The notes beneath the pieces were generated by a model that saw only the letters and a list, made by a program, of their open reading frames with translations, was not told the origin of the DNA and did not search any database. Shown one piece after another: positions 1 to 5,320 of a DNA stretch of 9,934 nucleotides. The position numbers and the translations under genes are program-made. Location: NCBI GenBank assembly GCA_026692885.1, contig JAPLNJ010001219.1, positions 1 to 9,934 on the forward strand, written 5' to 3'. The stretch comes from Planctomycetota bacterium (GTDB lineage: Bacteria > Planctomycetota > Planctomycetia > Pirellulales > Pirellulaceae). Numbering within the stretch: position 1 is the first letter of the stretch; each line of letters begins with the position of its first letter.

Positions 1-927
1 AAACGGGGGGGCGGGGTCCTATTTTGCTTCCTTGGGGCGGGATCACAAGAGGCAGGGCTGCCCAGGCGGCGGGGTAGCAGTTCAGCGAATCTGAGACCCT
101 CACGGCCTTTCCCGTCTCAAAGAATCCGGGCCGCATCAGCAGGCGAGCAGCAACTTGCCTGCACCTTTGTCTCCGTCGGCCATGGGACGTGCGTGGTACT
201 GGAATTGCCGCACGGTCAAACCCTGCTGTACGACGCGGGACGTCTGGGACCGCCGGACGGCGCGGTGCAGTCGATTTCCGCGTTCCTCTGGTCGCGCGAT
301 ATCACGCATGTGGACGCGGTGGTCCTCTCGCACGCCGACGCGGATCATTTCAATGCGTTGCCGGACCTGCTGCAACGCTTTTCCGTGGGTGTGGTGTACG
401 TCTCGCCGGTGATGTTCGAGGAGCCTAACTCGGCACTGCAGGCCCTCCGGCGTGCGCTGCAGGACCGCGGTGTGCTGGTCCGCGAGTTGTACGCAGGCGA
501 TCACCTGCTGACCCACGGGCCGACGCGTCTGGAGGTGCTGCATCCGCCCCGGCGGGGCGAACGGGGCGGCGACAATGCCAACAGCGTCGTGCTGCAAATC
601 GATCACCTGGGCAGACGCTTGCTACTGCCAGGCGACCTAGGTCCGCCGGGGCTGGACAATTTGCTCGCCGAGGAACCACGGTCTTGTGATGTGGTCATGG
701 CCTTGCACCACGGCAGCCTGCGGAACAACCCGCGCGGCTTCGCCGCGTGGACTTCACCCGAGTGGGTGATCGTCAGCGATGCCCACGGGGAGAAGTTGGA
801 GGCCATTCAGCAGGCGTTCGCCCAGCCCGGTCGCACGGTCTTGCACACCGCGCGGGAAGGTGCGATTCGGGTGACGTTGGACGAACGTGCACTCGACGTT
901 CGCAGCTGGCGGCAGCAGCCCTGGTGA
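1..927 (+). CDS. comEC: ComEC/Rec2-type DNA internalisation protein, C-terminal metallo-beta-lactamase domain (5' end outside window)
   Basis: The reading frame is open from base 1 to the TGA at 925-927, so the start lies to the left. An ATG/GTG start near 193 would cut off the first strand of the domain, because residues before it (positions 151-192, ending TFVSVGHG) belong to the fold. The visible 308 residues carry a linker of about 50 residues and then an MBL fold. It shows the opening strand with VGHGTCVV, LLYDAG, the metal motif SHADADH (about 328-348), a NANSVVLQ strand, LLLPGD and ALHHGS. In the ComEC/Rec2 family this domain follows a membrane channel that takes up single-stranded DNA, and it is thought to act as a nuclease outside the membrane. 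The SHxDxDH metal ligands look intact, so the domain may be active. The membrane part is not visible, so a free MBL-fold hydrolase with a divergent N-terminus remains possible. The stop lies 5 bp from the stop of the convergent sigma factor gene. Confidence 0.78.
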   Translation, partial: KRGGGVLFCFLGAGSQEAGLPRRRGSSSANLRPSRPFPSQRIRAASAGEQQLACTFVSVGHGTCVVLELPHGQTLLYDAGRLGPPDGAVQSISAFLWSRDITHVDAVVLSHADADHFNALPDLLQRFSVGVVYVSPVMFEEPNSALQALRRALQDRGVLVRELYAGDHLLTHGPTRLEVLHPPRRGERGGDNANSVVLQIDHLGRRLLLPGDLGPPGLDNLLAEEPRSCDVVMALHHGSLRNNPRGFAAWTSPEWVIVSDAHGEKLEAIQQAFAQPGRTVLHTAREGAIRVTLDERALDVRSWRQQPW

Positions 928-932
928 GGCGG

Positions 933-1520
933 TCACGACGCCACTTCGTCAGGCATCACGTCTTTGAGGTGTTCGAGCAGTTGGGCCCGTGCGCGATGCA
1001 GGCGGCTGCGGACGGTCCCGACGGAAATCTGGAGCATATCGGCGATGTCCTCGTAGCTCAGTTCCTCCAGGTGACGCAGCACGATGATCGCGCGATGTTC
1101 CGTCGTAAGACGTCCCATCGCTTGTTCGAGTTTCTGTTGCTGCTCGGCCAGCTCCAGGGCATGGCTGGGGGAAGCCTGGTGATCCAGCGGTTCGTCGCCC
1201 GTCGCTTCGCGGTTCTGGTCCACGGAAATGGTCACCCGCTTGCGGCGGCGGCGGCTGATGGCGGCATTGAAGGCGATGCGATACAGCCAGGTGTAGAACT
1301 TGCTGTTGTGCTTGAAGGTCTTCAGGTTGACGAAGGCTTGCACAAAAGCTTCCTGGACCACATCTTCCGCCTCGGCACGGCAGCCGGTGATGTGCACCAC
1401 GGCGGTGTACAGCCGGTCCTGATAACGACACACCAAGTCGCCGAACGCCGTCGAATTGCCTTGCAGGGCTTCCTGGATCAGCAGCAATTCGTCTTTCAAG
1501 CGACTCTCCCACGTTGGCAC
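933..1520 (-). CDS. ECF-type RNA polymerase sigma factor (RpoE/SigW-like)
   Basis: The 195-residue protein has the two-domain layout of group 4 (ECF) sigma factors. Region 2 spans about residues 24-95, with DVVQEAFVQAF for core binding and FYTWLYRIAFNAAISRRRR for -10 recognition. A variable charged linker follows (96-126). Region 4 spans about 127-182, with the helix-turn-helix LSYEDIADMLQISVGTVRSR for -35 recognition. It would direct core RNA polymerase to a specific promoter set. Length is normal for the family. The start is GTG at 1518-1520; no in-frame ATG occurs just upstream, and a purine-rich AAGAGAAG stretch lies about 20 bases before it, so the start is likely but not certain. No anti-sigma gene follows: the downstream neighbour is the convergent comEC gene, 5 bp away. 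Its control must therefore come from elsewhere or from its own transcription. The exact ECF subgroup and target genes cannot be told from this window. Confidence 0.93.
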   Translation of the reverse strand: MPTWESRLKDELLLIQEALQGNSTAFGDLVCRYQDRLYTAVVHITGCRAEAEDVVQEAFVQAFVNLKTFKHNSKFYTWLYRIAFNAAISRRRRKRVTISVDQNREATGDEPLDHQASPSHALELAEQQQKLEQAMGRLTTEHRAIIVLRHLEELSYEDIADMLQISVGTVRSRLHRARAQLLEHLKDVMPDEVAS

Positions 1521-1714
1521 ACCGGGACGACCGGTACGATTGGTTAATCTTCTCTTGGTGGGGGCGAGTTGTCAAATCGCCAAGTTGGGAGGGCGAGGCT
1601 CGTGCCGAGCCGAAGGGCACACAGACAGCCGCATTAGCCGGGTTCCCGGCGGCCCTGAAGCCTGCCATGATGGCCGTTTCACCAAAGCCGAACTGAGGTC
1701 GTGGGGCCGACTGC
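1521..1714. other. Intergenic region between divergent sigma factor and transporter genes, with two small dyads
   Basis: This gap of about 194 bp must hold the promoters of both divergent genes; I cannot assign -35/-10 boxes with confidence. It contains two compact palindromes. GGCTCG-TGC-CGAGCC lies at 1597-1611, set in a GGGAGGGCGAGGCTCG context that I remember, unverified, as a recurrent planctomycete intergenic motif. GCCGGG-TT-CCCGGC lies at 1637-1650. No run of T follows either, so neither is a convincing intrinsic terminator. No coding potential beyond shadow frames is visible. Confidence 0.5.
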
Positions 1715-2569
1715 ATGAACCGTTTTTCGCTGACGCTCCTGCTCCTGCTGGTAACGGCCATCTGGGGCTGGACCTTCACGATGGTCAAGGAGGCCGTGGA
1801 AGCTTACGGGGTGGTCGGGTTTCTGGCCATCCGATTCCTTATCGGCTCGTTGTCCCTGGGACCTGTAGCTGTCCGTGGGCTGACCTGGAAGACAGCTGCC
1901 CTGGGGGGCGCGATTGGCGCGGTGCTGGCCGCCGCTTTTCTGCTTCAGACCTTCGGCCTGCGTTTCACGACGGCCACAAACTGCGGGCTGATCACAGGGC
2001 TGTATGTGATCTCCGCGTTACTGCTCAATCGAGCGCTCTTCGGCGTCCGCCTTCGCCGTCTGGTGTGGGCGGCCGTCGGCCTGAGCGTGCTGGGGCTGTT
2101 TTTGCTGACCGGTGCCGGCCCCGCTCGCCCCCACCTCGGGGATGGACTGACCCTGGGCGCGGCGATTTGCTTCGGCCTGCAGATCGTCTTGTTGGATCGG
2201 TATGCCAAAGGACACGCGGTCTTGGCCCTGACGCTGTCCCAACTGGTCGCCGTCGCAACGATTCTACTGTTGGTCTGGCCTGCGGTCGAACCCCTGGCCT
2301 GGCCGCCACCAAGCGTTTGGTGGGCCTTGGTGATCACAGGCGTTTTGGCCACCGCAGTCGGAATCACCATTCAAGTCCTGGTCCAACAGCACTTGCCCGC
2401 CGTCCGAGCCGCCATGCTGTTTACGCTGGAGCCGGTCTTCGCGGCCCTGTTTGGCTATCTCTTGGCGGGGGATCGATTGACCACCATCCAAATCGGCGGC
2501 GCGGCGTTGATGGTAGCGGCGGCGATGGCCTCCGAAGTGGGGCTGGCTTGGCAGAAGACGCGTGCCTGA
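1715..2569 (+). CDS. EamA/DMT-superfamily transporter
   Basis: The 284-residue protein is almost entirely hydrophobic and has the ten-helix, two-repeat build of the drug/metabolite transporter superfamily (EamA, RhaT/YdcZ-like). The first repeat opens with LLLLVTAIWGWTFTMVKEAV, where the W-x-x-x-F pattern is typical of helix 1. The second repeat ends with the hallmark LEPVFAALFGYLLAGDRLT (about 242-260) and a final helix at about 263-280. These inner-membrane proteins export or import small metabolites such as amino acids, sugars or drugs; the substrate cannot be inferred here. Length fits the family (about 280-300). The ATG at 1715 is preceded only by a weak purine patch, but starting later would delete helix 1. 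The gene stands alone and converges on the SUMF1-domain lipoprotein gene, with a large palindrome after its stop. Confidence 0.9.
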   Translation: MNRFSLTLLLLLVTAIWGWTFTMVKEAVEAYGVVGFLAIRFLIGSLSLGPVAVRGLTWKTAALGGAIGAVLAAAFLLQTFGLRFTTATNCGLITGLYVISALLLNRALFGVRLRRLVWAAVGLSVLGLFLLTGAGPARPHLGDGLTLGAAICFGLQIVLLDRYAKGHAVLALTLSQLVAVATILLLVWPAVEPLAWPPPSVWWALVITGVLATAVGITIQVLVQQHLPAVRAAMLFTLEPVFAALFGYLLAGDRLTTIQIGGAALMVAAAMASEVGLAWQKTRA

Positions 2570-2573
2570 GCGG

Positions 2574-2689
2574 CCGCGCAGAAATAGCTTGAGCAATTGG
2601 CCGTGGGACGGATTGGCGATCCGGCCGAGAAATACCGGCCGGATCGCCAATCCGTCCTACAAGGGTTTGACCAACTTATTTCTGCGCGG
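2574..2689. repeat. Nested palindromic element (116 bp) between convergent genes
   Basis: The inner arms are a perfect 22-bp inverted repeat at 2606-2627 and 2636-2657, starting GGACGGATTGGCGATCC, around an 8-base loop (AGAAATAC). Outer arms of 13 bp, CCGCGCAGAAATA at 2574-2586 and its exact complement at 2677-2689, close the element. The two stretches between inner and outer arms are both 19 bases long and partly complementary, so the whole element has a single dyad axis near 2631-2632. It sits 4 bp after the EamA stop and 68 bp from the stop of the opposing gene. It could fold as a strong bidirectional transcription barrier, though there is no T-run. Thirty-two bases of it recur exactly, inverted, at 4021-4052, so it belongs to a dispersed family. 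Confidence 0.85.
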
Positions 2690-2757
2690 GGACTGAGGCG
2701 GAACTTGCGGATCTCGAAGGATGTTCACCGCAGTGGGGTCCACGGCGTACACGGACC

Positions 2758-3648
2758 CTACTTGCTGGGCAGGCACAGTAGACGCAGGCCATCGTAGCGG
2801 AGTTTGACCGTGCCGGGGCGGATCATCCGCGCCGTCGAGCGGCAGGCAGTTTCGCCGTCTTTCCAGTGGCCGCCGCGGACCACGTGCGTATCGGGCTTGG
2901 CCGCATCTTCTTTCGAGGCCACGTCCGCACACCACTCCGCCACGTTGCCGTGCATGTCGTACAGGCCCCAGTCGTTGGGCTTCTTGGTGCCCACGGGATG
3001 CGTCTCGCGATTCGAGTTCCCCCCGTACCAGGCATGGTTGGAGAGGTGGGCGGGATCGTCACTGGAGCCGATCCGCGTGCTGTAGCCGGCTTTGCAGGCC
3101 CATTCCCACTGAGCCTCCGTCGGCAAATCAAATTTCTTGCCGACCGCGGCGTACTTCAGATTCAGGGCTTTGAGAAACGCCTGGACATCGTCCCAGTTCA
3201 CGCGGTCCACGGGCCGTTTGATCCATTCCTCGCGTTTGTCCGGCTCGCCTTTGTTGAGACTGGGATTGTTCTTCGTGATGGATTCCCATTGCTCCTGCGT
3301 CACCTCGTATTTTCCCAGGTAGAAGGGTTTCTCGATCTTCACCCGGCGGCGCGGCAGGCCTTCCTTGGGATCGCCCATCATGAACGAGCCGGTGGGAATC
3401 CACACAAATTCCAGCTTCAGATCGTCGCCCAGGTCCAACACCAGCGGAGGCCGCGACTTGGGATCGTCCGCGACCTCGGTGTGGTTGTTTTCGGATACCG
3501 TTTTCGCGGCGGTCGCCTTGGATTGGTTGGCAGCGGTTTTCTTCTTCGGCAGCGGTTCGTCCTCCGAAGAACACCCAGCCAGGAACCACGGCAGAACCAA
3601 CAGGGCGAGAACACCCAGCGTGCACAGACCATTTCGCAACACGCACAT
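2758..3648 (-). CDS. SUMF1/FGE-sulfatase-fold domain lipoprotein
   Basis: The 296-residue product starts MCVLRNGLCT with a hydrophobic stretch (about 10-24) and the lipobox LAGC with Cys26, so it should be a lipid-anchored exported protein. A polar linker (27-77) leads to a formylglycine-generating-enzyme-like domain (78-292): VWIPTGSFMMGD, FYLGKYEVTQEQW, RPVDRVNWDDVQAF, DLPTEAQWEWACKAG, DWGLYDMHGNVAEWC, VVRGGHWKDG and YDGLRLLC. True sulfatase-activating enzymes carry two cysteines five residues apart after RGGS; here only the structural-type Cys268 (TACRST) is seen. Conversion of cysteine to formylglycine is therefore unlikely, and the role is unknown. The ATG at 3646-3648 has GAGGGAGGG right before it. 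The frame stays open to 3891, but those 81 codons are the palindrome array below, not protein. The gene is monocistronic and converges on EamA. Confidence 0.88.
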   Translation of the reverse strand: MCVLRNGLCTLGVLALLVLPWFLAGCSSEDEPLPKKKTAANQSKATAAKTVSENNHTEVADDPKSRPPLVLDLGDDLKLEFVWIPTGSFMMGDPKEGLPRRRVKIEKPFYLGKYEVTQEQWESITKNNPSLNKGEPDKREEWIKRPVDRVNWDDVQAFLKALNLKYAAVGKKFDLPTEAQWEWACKAGYSTRIGSSDDPAHLSNHAWYGGNSNRETHPVGTKKPNDWGLYDMHGNVAEWCADVASKEDAAKPDTHVVRGGHWKDGETACRSTARMIRPGTVKLRYDGLRLLCLPSK

Positions 3649-3711
3649 CCCTCCCTCTAGCAGATGTCCAGGACTGCAAATCGACACACGAAGAAGCTGT
3701 GAGTCTTTCGA

Positions 3712-3893
3712 TTTCCCGTAGCATGGCTCTCCAGAGCCGTGCAAATTTCCCGTAGCATGGCTCTCCAGAGCCGTGCAGATTTCCCGTAGCATGGCTCTCC
3801 AGAGCCGTGCAGATTTCCGTAGCATGGCTCTCCAGAGCCGTGCAAAATCCCTCGGTATTTCGCGACGAACTGCACGGCTCTCCAGAGCCATGC
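3712..3893. repeat. Four 34-bp tandem repeats with palindromic cores plus a fifth divergent copy
   Basis: Units begin at 3712, 3746, 3780 and 3814, exactly 34 bp apart; the fourth has lost one C. Each unit reads TTTCCCGTA followed by the dyad GCATGGCTCT-CC-AGAGCCGTGC and a short A-rich tail. The dyad is a 10-bp stem with one T/G wobble on the plus strand. After 27 unrelated bases a fifth dyad occurs at 3872-3893 with the stem bases exchanged (GCAC at left, ATGC at right). The array lies directly upstream of the lipoprotein gene on its coding-strand side. It creates the spurious open frame before that gene. There are no unique spacers, so it is not a CRISPR. Confidence 0.92.
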
Positions 3894-3979
3894 CACAAAA
3901 AATCCCAGCCTCCGACCGTATTTATAGCTGCCGGCGCCCCGCGGAACCAGTCGGGGCGTCCTGGTCCGGCTTCGACGGA

Positions 3980-3997
3980 GGCTGCGGGCCCGCAGCC
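3980..3997. repeat. 18-bp perfect palindrome
   Basis: GGCTGCGGGCCCGCAGCC is its own reverse complement over all 18 bases. It has no loop, so as DNA it is a two-fold symmetric site that could bind a dimeric regulator. As RNA it would form a short stem only with an internal loop. It lies in the repeat-filled gap, about 30 bp before the partial palindrome copy. Confidence 0.8.
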
Positions 3998-4020
3998 CGA
4001 GAGAAGCGGCCAGAAAATAC

Positions 4021-4052
4021 CGGCCGGATCGCCAATCCGTCCCACGGCCAAT
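4021..4052. repeat. Partial, inverted copy of the 2574-2689 palindrome
   Basis: These 32 bases, opening CGGCCGGATCGCCAATCCGT, are the exact reverse complement of 2596-2627. Just before them (4013-4020) the loop bases AGAAATAC appear as GAAAATAC, also resembling the parent. Only one inner arm is present, so this copy cannot form the hairpin. It is either a truncated insertion or the remains of a larger element. Confidence 0.85.
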
Positions 4053-4079
4053 CGTTGAACTTATCCGGCTGCGCCGGAA

Positions 4080-4166
4080 CCCTAATCTTTCGCCCTAATC
4101 TTTCCCCTTAATCTCTCCCTCCATTCCCATGCAGCCGGAGGAAGATTAGGGCGAAAGATTAGGGCG
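4080..4166. repeat. 13-bp tandem repeats arranged as an inverted pair
   Basis: Three head-to-tail units of 13 bp run from 4080: CCCTAATCTTTCG, CCCTAATCTTTCC and the diverged CCTTAATCTCTCC. After about 21 bases, two units follow in the opposite orientation (4140-4166), around GGAAGATTAGGG and CGAAAGATTAGGG. Arms 4080-4105 and 4140-4164 pair over about 25 bp with one extra T, so the DNA could extrude as a long hairpin. Base composition is clearly more AT-rich than the surroundings. Confidence 0.85.
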
Positions 4167-4242
4167 CCCTTCATCGCAACCATCCCAGACTCGCCAGCAT
4201 TACAAATTCCTATTGGATTAAATAGAATTGCCTCTCGCTCAG

Positions 4243-4587
4243 ATGACCATCGCCGACAAACTCCAGACGATAGAAGCGTTGTGGGCGAATCTGTCCCGTA
4301 GGGCCGATCAACTGCCTTCACCGGATTGGCATCGAGACGTACTGAGAGAGCGAAAATACTTGGTAGAATCGGGACAGCTGGAATTCCAGACCTGGGACAC
4401 CGCGATTGCTGAACTCCGAGGTGGAAGAACGAGAGGAAGAGCTATTGATGGCCCAACTACCACGGTACCTGCTTGCGGTTCTTGTACTTCTCGTCGTGAT
4501 CGCGACCGAGGCTCGGGGCCAAACCAAGCACCGGTTCCTGGGCATCGACAACGGCCAGAATCGCTTGCTGTGCGTCGATCAACGTGA
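4243..4587 (+). pseudogene. Orphan addiction-module antitoxin (PF09720/TIGR02574-like), apparently decayed
   Basis: The first 60 residues match the small putative-addiction-module antitoxin family: MTIADKLQTIEALW, then LPSPDWHRDVLRERK, then GQLEFQTWDTAIAELR. Family members normally stop within a few residues of that last motif, near 70 residues. Here the frame continues without a stop to 4587, giving an arginine-rich tail with no resemblance to the family and overlapping the next gene by 140 bp in another frame. Six codons right after the motif (CGA, GGA or AGA at 4417-4440) are one substitution from TGA, so loss of the stop is the simplest explanation. The RelE/ParE-like toxin gene that usually follows is absent. 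A TTG at 4228 is an alternative start. Whether it is still expressed cannot be told; I call it a remnant. Confidence 0.6.
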
Positions 4588-5320
4588 ACCGGCCAAGGGT
4601 TGGGCCGTCAGCATTCCGGCCGGATCGCGAGATCTGCAGCGGCTCGGACACGAGCGGGTGCTCGTCAGCCATGGCAACGGGGCGGCCGAGTACGATTTAG
4701 CCACGGGGCGGAAGTTAGCGTGGGCCATCGATCGCTACTCGCAGATCAGCAGTGCCCAGCGACTGGCCAGCGGCAAAACGCTGCTCGGAGCAAACACGGC
4801 CGCCGGGGTCGTGCTCTACGAACTCAACTGCGAAGGCCAGGAAGTCGATCAGCGACTGCTGGCAGGGCTGAAGGATCTGCGACTGGCACGGTCGCTGGCG
4901 AACGGAAACGTCTTGCTGACCGTGTCAGGTCCGTGCCGGGTGATTGAGGTCGATCTGCAGGGCCAGATGGTGTGGCAGGCCAGCCTGCCGGACAAGGGCT
5001 ACAAGGCCGTCCGCTTGCCGAACGGGAACACCCTCGTGTCGACAGGCGGCGCGGTGACTGTGGTCGAACTCAATCCCGCGGGCCAGGAAGTCTTTGTGGC
5101 CGGCGGAAAGAAGTCGCACCCGAACCAGGGCTTGGATTGGTTCTCCGGTTTCGACGGCCTGCCCAACGGCAACCTCGTGGTGGCCAACTGGCTCGGCCAC
5201 GGCCAGCAGGGCAGGGGGCCGCACTTGGTGGAATTCGACCGGCAGAACCGGGTCGTTTGGAAATGGGAAGACCACCAGTTGGCGGCCACCATCACCAACG
5301 TGCTGGTCTGCGATCAATAG
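4448..5320 (+). CDS. Secreted beta-propeller (PQQ/arylsulfotransferase-like repeat) protein
   Basis: The 290-residue protein begins with a signal peptide (MAQLPRYLLAVLVLLVVIAT, likely cut after about residue 24), so it should be exported. The rest is a chain of similar blades, each with a 'LxNGNxLV ... VxELDxxGQxVW' pattern. Blades lie at about 63-95, 103-135 (LASGKTLLG), 148-178 (LANGNVLLT with VIEVDLQGQMVW), 187-218 (LPNGNTLVST with VVELNPAGQEV) and 236-275 (LPNGNLVVAN with LVEFDRQNRVVWKWED). Such propellers are common in planctomycetes and resemble PQQ-enzyme or arylsulfotransferase repeats. No catalytic residue or cofactor site is recognisable, and five or six blades is short for an enzyme, so function is unknown. 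The ATG at 4448 has GAGGAAGAG just upstream; a TTG at 4406 in the same frame would put charged residues before the signal peptide. The stop overlaps the convergent DNase gene by 7 bp. Confidence 0.85.
   Translation: MAQLPRYLLAVLVLLVVIATEARGQTKHRFLGIDNGQNRLLCVDQREPAKGWAVSIPAGSRDLQRLGHERVLVSHGNGAAEYDLATGRKLAWAIDRYSQISSAQRLASGKTLLGANTAAGVVLYELNCEGQEVDQRLLAGLKDLRLARSLANGNVLLTVSGPCRVIEVDLQGQMVWQASLPDKGYKAVRLPNGNTLVSTGGAVTVVELNPAGQEVFVAGGKKSHPNQGLDWFSGFDGLPNGNLVVANWLGHGQQGRGPHLVEFDRQNRVVWKWEDHQLAATITNVLVCDQ

Larger units (their letters stand above)
3649..4242. other. 594-bp intergenic region made mostly of repeats
   Basis: No convincing gene lies here. From left to right it holds the leader of the minus-strand lipoprotein gene (3649-3711), the 34-bp array and its divergent fifth copy (3712-3893), and a GC-rich stretch with nested dyads (3907-3997). 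These dyads are AGCCTCCG at 3907-3914 with CGGAGGCT at 3976-3983, CGCCCCG at 3935-3941 with CGGGGCG at 3952-3958, and the 18-bp palindrome at 3980-3997. The partial palindrome copy at 4021-4052 and the 13-bp array at 4080-4166 follow. The last 70 bp before the antitoxin remnant are AT-richer (TTGGATTAAATAGAAT at 4213-4228) and could hold its promoter. The region must also contain the promoter of the lipoprotein gene, which I cannot place. Confidence 0.7.

Noticed and set aside
193..927. ComEC-like gene starting inside the window
   Set aside because: The same frame is open to base 1 and the residues before 193 (TFVSVGHG) belong to the MBL domain.
1456..2592. 378-residue open frame on the plus strand
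   Set aside because: It is out of frame with the EamA gene and has low-complexity Arg/Gly/Pro content; a shadow.
2758..3648. Active sulfatase-modifying (formylglycine-generating) enzyme
   Set aside because: The catalytic cysteine pair is not visible.
3712..3850. CRISPR array
   Set aside because: The period of 34 bp includes conserved sequence throughout; there are no unique spacers and no cas genes.
3649..3891. 81-residue N-terminal extension of the SUMF1-domain lipoprotein
   Set aside because: It is a translation of the palindrome array (repeating RLWRAMLR and ALESHATG); a lipoprotein signal and ribosome site mark the real start at 3648.
3128..4051. 307-residue open frame on the minus strand
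   Set aside because: It crosses the repeat region and then reads the lipoprotein gene in the wrong frame.
4406..4447. Upstream TTG start for the beta-propeller gene, or fusion with the antitoxin
   Set aside because: It would add an acidic segment before a clear signal peptide, and a well-placed ribosome site precedes the ATG at 4448; the antitoxin is in another frame.
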